A stretch of 9,521 nt of DNA from Prosthecochloris sp. (GTDB taxonomy: Bacteria > Bacteroidota > Chlorobiia > Chlorobiales > Chlorobiaceae). A model generated the notes under the pieces. That model was not told where the DNA came from and searched no databases. It saw nothing but the letters and a program-made list of their open reading frames with translations. The position numbers were made by a program, and so were the translations under genes. Location: the NCBI GenBank assembly GCA_015482705.2, contig JADMLA020000001.1, forward strand, positions 1 through 9,521. The letters are read 5' to 3'. Each line of letters opens with the position of its first letter. Positions within the stretch are counted from its first letter, which is position 1. Positions 4,633 through 9,521 of this stretch are shown here, piece after piece.

Positions 4633-7110
4633 ATGCAGCGCGACAAGATTTTACCGATCAGCATAGAAGATGAAATGAGGGACTCCTACCTCGATTACTC
4701 CATGTCGGTTATCGTCAGCCGGGCGTTGCCGGATGTTCGTGACGGTCTCAAGCCGGTCCACCGCCGGGTGCTTTACGGCATGCATGAACTTGGCCTGCAG
4801 GCAGGAAAGTCCTATAAGAAATCCGCCCGTGTGGTTGGTGAAGTGCTTGGTAAGTTTCACCCCCATGGCGATGGTGCCGTCTATGACAGTATCGTACGCC
4901 TGGTCCAGGATTTTTCCATGCGTTATCCGCTGATCGACGGACAGGGTAACTTTGGTTCGATCGACGGCGACTCCCCCGCTGCCATGCGTTATACCGAGGT
5001 TCGCATGAAAAACGTAGCAGGTGAGATGCTCAAGGACCTGGAAAAGGAAACGGTTGATTTTGCTCTCAATTTCGACGATTCGCTCGAGGAGCCGACAGTA
5101 CTGCCTTCTGCAATGCCGAATATGCTGGTCAATGGCGCTTCGGGTATCGCAGTCGGTATGGCGACCAATATTCCTCCGCAGAATCTCAACGAGGTGGTTG
5201 ACGGGTTGATCGCAATGATTGACAATCCTGATATTACCATTGATGAAATTATGGAGCATGTTACTGCTCCTGACTTTCCAACCGGCGGAATTATCTACGG
5301 ATACGAGGGGGTCAAGCAGGCTTACAGAACCGGTCGTGGACGTGTGGTTATCCGTGCAAGAGCTGTTGTTGAGGTGACCCAGAAAAACGGAAGAGAATCG
5401 ATTATCGTGACCGAGCTTCCCTACCAGGTTAACAAAGTACGGCTCATAGAAAAGATCGTCGATCTGATTCACCAGAAGAAAATCGAAGGTATTGCCGATA
5501 TCCGTGACGAGTCCGATCGTGACGGTATGCGACTTGTGATCGAACTGAAGCGAGATGCCGTCGCCAAGGTGGTGCTGAACCATTTGTACAAGCATACGCC
5601 GATGCAGGATACCTTTGGTGTCATTCTGCTTGCTCTGGTCAACGGGGTGCCGAAAGTGCTTACCCTGAAGGAGATGATGCAGGAGTATCTCAAGCATCGC
5701 AATGAGATTATTCTTCGCAGAACCACCTTCGAACTGGCAGCTGCCGAAAAGAAAGCGCATATCCTCGAAGGTTTGAAAATCTGTCTCGATAACCTCGATG
5801 AGGTCATCTCCACGATTCGACAGTCTCCCAATGCAGCAGTGGCTCAGGAACGGCTTATGGAAAAATTCGGGCTGACCGAAGTTCAGTCGAAAGCTGTTCT
5901 GGAAATGCGACTCCAGCGCCTTACCGGTATGGAGCGCGATAAAATTGAAAAGGACTATAACGAAACCCTTGCACTCATCGAAGAGCTGCGTTTTATTCTT
6001 GCAAATCCTGAAAAGCAGATGCAGATCATCAAGGGTGAGCTGCTGAAAGTCAGGCAGGTTTATGGCGACGAGCGACGAACAGAAATCAGGCCGCAGGAAG
6101 GTGAGTTCTCCATCGAGGATATGATCGCACAGGAGGATGTTGTCATCACTGTTACGCACGAGGGTTTCATCAAGCGTTTCCCGGTTTCGGGATACCGTCG
6201 CCAGGCCCGTGGGGGTAAGGGGGTAACCGGAGCACAGGCCAAGCATGAAGATTTCGTGGAGCATATGTTCGTTGCCTCCACGCACAACTATATTCTTTTC
6301 TTTACCAACAGGGGCAGATGCCACTGGCTGAAAGTCTATGAAATTCCGGAAGCTGGACGAGCGGCAAGGGGAAGGTCTCTGGCAAATATCATGGAGCTGC
6401 AGCCGGGTGAGATGATTCGGGCATATATCAACGTAAAGAATTTCGATGATTCTCTTTTCATCGTTATGGCTACATCCAGGGGTATCATTAAAAAAACCGA
6501 GATCGAAGCGTTTTCCCGGCCTCGCCGTAACGGTATTGCCGCTATTACGATAGAAGACGGCGACGAGTTGATCGATGCTCGTCTGACCGATGGCGAACAC
6601 GATATTATCATGGCGAAGAATTCGGGCTATGCGGTCCGTTTTGCTGAAAAAGATGTCCGTCCGATGGGAAGAACGGCGATGGGTGTTAAGGGTATAACCC
6701 TGGACGAGGATGAGCATTGCATTTCCATGGTGACATCGAAACGTTCCGATACCTCTCTTCTCGCTGTTACGGACAACGGATTCGGCAAGCGCAGTAAAGT
6801 TGAGGACTACCGGCTCACGCGCAGGGGTGCGAGAGGAGTCATCACTCTCAAAGCGCACGAGAAAGTCGGTAGCCTTGTTGGCCTGCTCGATGTCAATGAC
6901 AGCGATGATCTCATTATTATCACTGCCAACGGTATTGTCAATCGTCAGCATGTATCCAATATCAGGCTCACCGGTCGTAACACCTCAGGAGTGAGACTTG
7001 TTCGGCTCATGGAAGGTGATACGATCTCTGCTACTGCGAGAGTGCCGAAAAACGGGGATGAAGAGGTTGGCGACGGCCCGGAGGAGCAGATCGAGCTTTT
7101 TGATTCCTGA
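4633..7110 (+). CDS. gyrA: DNA gyrase subunit A
   Basis: The 825-residue breakage-reunion subunit of DNA gyrase, which with GyrB introduces negative supercoils. The N-terminal winged-helix region has VSRALPDVRDGLKPVHRR and the quinolone-determining segment HPHGDGAVYDS (76-86). The catalytic tyrosine is Tyr120 in AAMRYTE, equivalent to E. coli Tyr122. The C-terminal beta-pinwheel carries a GyrA box, QARGGKG (524-530), which marks it as GyrA rather than ParC. The protein ends in an acidic tail (EEQIELFDS), as in many gyrases. The residue matching E. coli Ser83 is Gly81; the Asp87 equivalent is Asp85. ATG 4633 gives the family-normal N-terminus. No clear Shine-Dalgarno is seen. Length is slightly below the 875 of E. 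coli. Confidence 0.97.
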   Translation: MQRDKILPISIEDEMRDSYLDYSMSVIVSRALPDVRDGLKPVHRRVLYGMHELGLQAGKSYKKSARVVGEVLGKFHPHGDGAVYDSIVRLVQDFSMRYPLIDGQGNFGSIDGDSPAAMRYTEVRMKNVAGEMLKDLEKETVDFALNFDDSLEEPTVLPSAMPNMLVNGASGIAVGMATNIPPQNLNEVVDGLIAMIDNPDITIDEIMEHVTAPDFPTGGIIYGYEGVKQAYRTGRGRVVIRARAVVEVTQKNGRESIIVTELPYQVNKVRLIEKIVDLIHQKKIEGIADIRDESDRDGMRLVIELKRDAVAKVVLNHLYKHTPMQDTFGVILLALVNGVPKVLTLKEMMQEYLKHRNEIILRRTTFELAAAEKKAHILEGLKICLDNLDEVISTIRQSPNAAVAQERLMEKFGLTEVQSKAVLEMRLQRLTGMERDKIEKDYNETLALIEELRFILANPEKQMQIIKGELLKVRQVYGDERRTEIRPQEGEFSIEDMIAQEDVVITVTHEGFIKRFPVSGYRRQARGGKGVTGAQAKHEDFVEHMFVASTHNYILFFTNRGRCHWLKVYEIPEAGRAARGRSLANIMELQPGEMIRAYINVKNFDDSLFIVMATSRGIIKKTEIEAFSRPRRNGIAAITIEDGDELIDARLTDGEHDIIMAKNSGYAVRFAEKDVRPMGRTAMGVKGITLDEDEHCISMVTSKRSDTSLLAVTDNGFGKRSKVEDYRLTRRGARGVITLKAHEKVGSLVGLLDVNDSDDLIIITANGIVNRQHVSNIRLTGRNTSGVRLVRLMEGDTISATARVPKNGDEEVGDGPEEQIELFDS

Positions 7111-7123
7111 GGCTAGTTAACAC

Positions 7124-7129
7124 AGGAGG
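7124..7129 (+). promoter_or_regulatory. Shine-Dalgarno of the CDGSH gene, decides its start
   Basis: AGGAGG at 7124-7129 is 5 nt upstream of ATG 7135. The in-frame GTG at 7129 overlaps this site and so cannot be its start. The site lies in the 24-bp gap after gyrA. Confidence 0.75.
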
Positions 7130-7134
7130 TGGTT

Positions 7135-7359
7135 ATGGACAAGAGAACAGAGCCTTATATTCTGCATGAAGAACCCGGATTGAAAAAGTATTGTGCATGC
7201 GGGTTATCGAAAAACAAACCCTATTGTGATGGTTCTCATCATGGAACAGGCATGCACTCGTACAAGGTAGAGATCGAGGAGAAGAGAACTGTTGCGATAT
7301 GCGGTTGCGGCCAGTCGAAGAGCAAGCCTTTCTGTGATGGCTCGCATTTGTCATTGTAG
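7135..7359 (+). CDS. Tandem CDGSH iron-sulfur domain protein
   Basis: A 74-residue soluble protein with two CDGSH zinc-finger-type motifs, each expected to bind a [2Fe-2S] cluster through three Cys and one His. Motif 1 is CACGLSKNKPYCDGSH (Cys20, Cys22, Cys31, His35); motif 2 is CGCGQSKSKPFCDGSH (Cys56, Cys58, Cys67, His71). Both are complete. Unlike mitoNEET there is no membrane anchor. Small two-motif CDGSH proteins are known in bacteria; their roles in electron transfer, cluster handling or redox sensing are poorly defined. The start is set by the strong Shine-Dalgarno at 7124. Only 24 bp separate it from gyrA, so co-transcription is likely. A functional link to gyrase is not implied by this alone. 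Confidence 0.92.
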   Translation: MDKRTEPYILHEEPGLKKYCACGLSKNKPYCDGSHHGTGMHSYKVEIEEKRTVAICGCGQSKSKPFCDGSHLSL

Positions 7360-7363
7360 TATT

Positions 7364-7409
7364 TGAGAGAATTACAAGACAGCCGTTTGTTCTGAGAGAA
7401 TTCGACAGC
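7364..7409 (+). repeat. Direct repeat in the pyrG leader
   Basis: TGAGAGAATT occurs at 7364-7373 and 7393-7402, and each copy is followed by GACAGC (7378-7383 after 4 nt; 7404-7409 after 1 nt). The copies start 29 bp apart and lie between the CDGSH stop (7359) and the pyrG ATG (7464). They could be regulator sites or the product of a small duplication. Confidence 0.5.
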
Positions 7410-7463
7410 ATGGCAATGCCGTGCTTAGTGAAACGATCAACTTTGGAAAACACCGTTACTGTT

Positions 7464-9161
7464 ATGGCACGACCGAAAAACGTAAAGCATATTTTTGTTA
7501 CAGGAGGGGTTGTCTCGTCTTTAGGCAAGGGTATTTTGTCTGCTTCCCTTGGACTGCTTCTGAAGTCACGAGGCCTTCGTGTGGCGATACAGAAATACGA
7601 TCCATATATAAACGTTGATCCCGGGACGATGTCGCCCTACCAGCATGGTGAGGTGTATGTTACCGATGATGGTGCAGAAACGGATCTCGATCTTGGGCAT
7701 TATGAGCGGTTTCTTGACGAGCCGACGTCGCAATCGTCGAACCTGACGATGGGTAGGGTCTATAAATCAGTTATTGACAAGGAACGCCAGGGAGACTACT
7801 TGGGCGGTACCGTTCAGGTGGTCCCTCATGTGATCGACGAGATCAAGGAGAAAATGAACGAGCAGGCGAAAAACGGCAGTCTGGATATACTGATTACCGA
7901 GATTGGCGGTACTATCGGTGACATCGAGTCGCTGCCTTTTCTCGAAGCCATGCGTCAGTTGAAGCTGGATCTGGGCCCGAAAAATCTCCTGAACATCCAT
8001 TTGACCCTCGTGCCTTACATCAAGGCGGCCTGTGAACTCAAAACCAAACCAACGCAACACAGTGTCAAGATGTTGCTTGAAACCGGGATTCAGCCGGACA
8101 TTCTTGTTTGCCGGAGTGAGAAACCGCTTTCAAGAGAGATTAAAAACAAGGTAGGGCACTTCTGTAACCTTCATGAAGCCGATGTCATCGGGCTGAACGA
8201 TTGCGGAACAATTTATGATGTGCCGCTGATGCTGCTGAACGAACAGCTCGACAAACGTGTGCTGAAAAAACTCAATATCAAGAAATACAGGGATCCGGAG
8301 CTTTCATACTGGCGGGACTTCTGCAACAAGGTGAAGCACCCGACGGATGGAGAGGTGACGATCGCGATATGCGGAAAGTATACTGAATATCCCGATGCGT
8401 ACAAGTCTATTCTCGAGGCTTTTGTTCATGCAGGAGCAATGAACAACATCAAGGTGAATGTCAGACTGCTCAGGGCGGAAGATGCTGAGGAAAACGGCGG
8501 TTGCAGTCCAGATTTTCTGAAAGGTGTTCATGGTGTGCTGGTTGCGCCCGGTTTCGGTGACAGGGGTATCGAAGGCAAGATCAGTTTCATTCGCTATGCT
8601 CGTGAAAACAATATCCCGTTCCTGGGAATATGCCTTGGTATGCAGTGTGCGTCGATTGAGTTTGCCCGGAACGTGTGCGGTTTCAGTGAAGCAAACTCCA
8701 CCGAATTCAATAAACGGTGCCGTCAGCCGGTCATTGACCTGATGGAACACCAGAAAAAGGTCAAGGAAAAGGGCGGAACCATGCGACTGGGCAGCTATCC
8801 CTGTATTCTCAAGGAGAACACCAAGGTGCACAAGGCTTACGGCAAGTTTCTTATCAACGAGCGGCACCGCCACCGTTACGAGTTCAATAACGAGTACCGT
8901 GAGCTGTTCGAAAAAAATGGCATGTTGTTTTCCGGAACATCTCCTAACGGTGATCTTGTCGAGATTATAGAACTCAAGGATCATCGCTGGTTTGTCGGCG
9001 TACAGTTTCACCCTGAGTATAAATCGAGGGTTCGCAGCGTTCACCCCCTCTTCAAGGGGTTTGTTGAGGCGGCAAAAGAATTTGCCCACGGATCGCGTCA
9101 ACTTTCCTTCGAGCCCGATGCTCTGCCGCTGGAGGCGTCCGAGCCATCGGTTGAACGATGA
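7464..9161 (+). CDS. pyrG: CTP synthase
   Basis: Cytoplasmic CTP synthase, converting UTP, ATP and glutamine to CTP. The 565-residue protein has the N-terminal synthetase domain (IFVTGGVVSSLGKG at 10-23, KYDPYINVDPGTMSPYQHGE, DLDLGHYERF, ITEIGGTIGDIES) and a C-terminal class I glutamine amidotransferase domain. The nucleophile is Cys390 in GICLGMQ and the remaining triad residues are His516 and Glu518 in QFHPEY, all intact. Length is about 20 above the E. coli enzyme, mostly from a short C-terminal tail. ATG 7464 gives MARPKNVKHIF, which fits the family; an in-frame ATG at 7410 would add 18 residues with no family likeness. No strong Shine-Dalgarno precedes 7464. Enzyme-level feedback by CTP is known for the family. 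Confidence 0.97.
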   Translation: MARPKNVKHIFVTGGVVSSLGKGILSASLGLLLKSRGLRVAIQKYDPYINVDPGTMSPYQHGEVYVTDDGAETDLDLGHYERFLDEPTSQSSNLTMGRVYKSVIDKERQGDYLGGTVQVVPHVIDEIKEKMNEQAKNGSLDILITEIGGTIGDIESLPFLEAMRQLKLDLGPKNLLNIHLTLVPYIKAACELKTKPTQHSVKMLLETGIQPDILVCRSEKPLSREIKNKVGHFCNLHEADVIGLNDCGTIYDVPLMLLNEQLDKRVLKKLNIKKYRDPELSYWRDFCNKVKHPTDGEVTIAICGKYTEYPDAYKSILEAFVHAGAMNNIKVNVRLLRAEDAEENGGCSPDFLKGVHGVLVAPGFGDRGIEGKISFIRYARENNIPFLGICLGMQCASIEFARNVCGFSEANSTEFNKRCRQPVIDLMEHQKKVKEKGGTMRLGSYPCILKENTKVHKAYGKFLINERHRHRYEFNNEYRELFEKNGMLFSGTSPNGDLVEIIELKDHRWFVGVQFHPEYKSRVRSVHPLFKGFVEAAKEFAHGSRQLSFEPDALPLEASEPSVER

Positions 9162-9177
9162 GGAACGCAAGGTGCAC

Positions 9178-9204
9178 GGAATGCGCTCACATATCGCGTT
9201 TTTT
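9178..9204 (+). terminator. Probable intrinsic terminator of pyrG
   Basis: AATGCG (9180-9185) pairs with CGCGTT (9195-9200), including one T-G wobble, around a 9-nt loop. The 3' arm runs into a T6 tract at 9199-9204. The element sits 16-20 nt after the pyrG stop. The stem is short (6 bp) but position and T-run fit an intrinsic terminator. Confidence 0.45.
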
Positions 9205-9222
9205 GTGTGCTGGATCCCACCT

Positions 9223-9261
9223 CTCTATAGGCTTCATTCGTTCTATATGAGGCCTATAGAG
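9223..9261. repeat. Strong 15-bp inverted repeat between convergent genes
   Basis: CTCTATAGGCTTCAT (9223-9237) and ATGAGGCCTATAGAG (9247-9261) form a 15-bp stem with a single wobble pair and a 9-nt loop. No T-run follows on either strand, so it is not a canonical intrinsic terminator, although it lies between pyrG and the opposing reading frame that ends at 9304. Possible roles are a bidirectional transcription barrier, an mRNA 3'-end stabiliser, a repeat-family member or a protein-binding site. Confidence 0.6.
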
Positions 9262-9303
9262 TAATCCACTGACGGGTATCTGCGTTACCTATCTCCTGCA
9301 TAT

Positions 9304-9521
9304 TTACGAAAACTGTTCAACAGCTCGAACATTCAATAAATCAACAGGTTGTTGACTTCTGAACTCCTGCTTCTTTTTTTCCTTTTTTTCTGTTTTTTGT
9401 TTGGAGGTAAAAGGTTCTTTTTCTACATTAAGAGCCCGTTGAAGGAAGCGGGCTGGTTCGAGAGGGCCAGGTGTTCTGTACCAAGCATGAGAGAAGGGAA
9501 AACGAAAGAATCGCGAGCTGC
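9304..9521 (-). CDS. Probable 3' end of an unidentified gene on the minus strand (5' part beyond window)
   Basis: The minus-strand frame ending with TAA at 9306-9304 is open for all 71 codons to the right edge. Read in the coding direction it contains PFSHAWYRTPGPLEPARFLQ, then a Lys/Glu-rich run (KQKTEKKEKKKQEF), then PVDLLNVRAVEQFS at the C-terminus. The flanking parts look protein-like; the charged run corresponds to a pyrimidine-rich + strand tract and would be a flexible tail. No start codon for it lies in the window. I do not recognise the family. The other two minus frames also stay open for about 30 codons near the edge, so chance is not excluded. It would be convergent with pyrG, with the hairpins at 9178 and 9223 between them. 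Confidence 0.45.
   Translation of the reverse strand, partial: SSRFFRFPFSHAWYRTPGPLEPARFLQRALNVEKEPFTSKQKTEKKEKKKQEFRSQQPVDLLNVRAVEQFS

Noticed and set aside
4651..6951. Very long (766-codon) antisense open frame opposite gyrA
   Set aside because: It is in exact codon register with gyrA, where antisense stops need TTA, CTA or TCA sense codons. The gene almost avoids these, and the frame ends at the TTA codon for Leu7. The translation shows no recognisable domain, while gyrA is certain.
7410..7463. Earlier ATG start for pyrG
   Set aside because: The 18 extra residues have no likeness to the family, and no Shine-Dalgarno supports 7410; ATG 7464 gives the normal N-terminus.
8304..9170. 288-codon antisense open frame opposite pyrG
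   Set aside because: Same codon-register effect as over gyrA; pyrG is unambiguous and the antisense product has no recognisable motif.
9425..9521. Structured RNA (SRP RNA, group II intron domain or riboswitch) suggested by AGCCCG-loop-CGGGCT hairpin at 9433-9454 with GAAGGAAG loop
   Set aside because: The GAAGGAAG resemblance to SRP RNA lacks the rest of the conserved loop, no catalytic or ligand-binding core motif was found, and the stretch is better explained as coding on the minus strand.
9487..9521. Possible start of a + strand gene at ATG 9487
   Set aside because: Only 11 codons are visible, there is no Shine-Dalgarno, and it conflicts with the longer minus-strand frame.
1..9521. CRISPR array, insertion sequence, phage or defence island
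   Set aside because: No regularly spaced long repeats, transposase, integrase or defence-type domain was found; the identified genes are mostly housekeeping.

Overview
The window looks like ordinary chromosomal DNA from a bacterium of the Chlorobi (green sulfur bacteria such as Chlorobium or Prosthecochloris). This is inferred from the remembered resemblance of the CTP synthase N-terminus (MARPKNVKHIFVTGGVVSSL) to Chlorobium proteins, the codon and base use, and short degenerate heptamer repeats between genes. No database search was possible, so genus and species are not claimed.

Layout, left to right. Positions 1-265 hold the possible tail of an unidentified gene and a TATAAT-type promoter candidate. 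Next are a LysE/RhtB-family amino-acid exporter (266-895) and a DUF1015 protein (1051-2325). A 282-bp gap carrying heptamer repeats and a hairpin leads to the t6A tRNA-modification pair tsaE (2608-3039) and tsaB (start uncertain, to 3761). A gene-free stretch with a second type of heptamer repeat follows. Then come rsfS, the ribosome silencing factor (4116-4529), gyrA (4633-7110), a small tandem-CDGSH iron-sulfur protein (7135-7359) and pyrG, CTP synthase (7464-9161). After pyrG there is a terminator-like hairpin and a strong inverted repeat, and then the probable 3' end of an opposing gene entering from the right edge (9304-9521, minus strand).

Most of the identified genes are housekeeping. 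TsaE and TsaB work together with TsaD (not in the window) to make the t6A base of tRNAs. RsfS controls subunit joining on the large ribosomal subunit, GyrA forms DNA gyrase with GyrB, and PyrG makes CTP. All complete genes are on the + strand, but the gaps suggest several transcription units rather than one operon. The closest pairs are tsaE-tsaB and gyrA-CDGSH.

I found no clear new defence, mobile or biosynthetic system. The most interesting signals are the heptamer repeats: an oppositely oriented pair flanks the gap before tsaE, and another cluster sits where the tsaB start should be. Also notable are Gly at the quinolone-determining Ser83 position of GyrA, a duplicated motif just before pyrG, and the unidentified Lys/Glu-rich gene end at the right edge.
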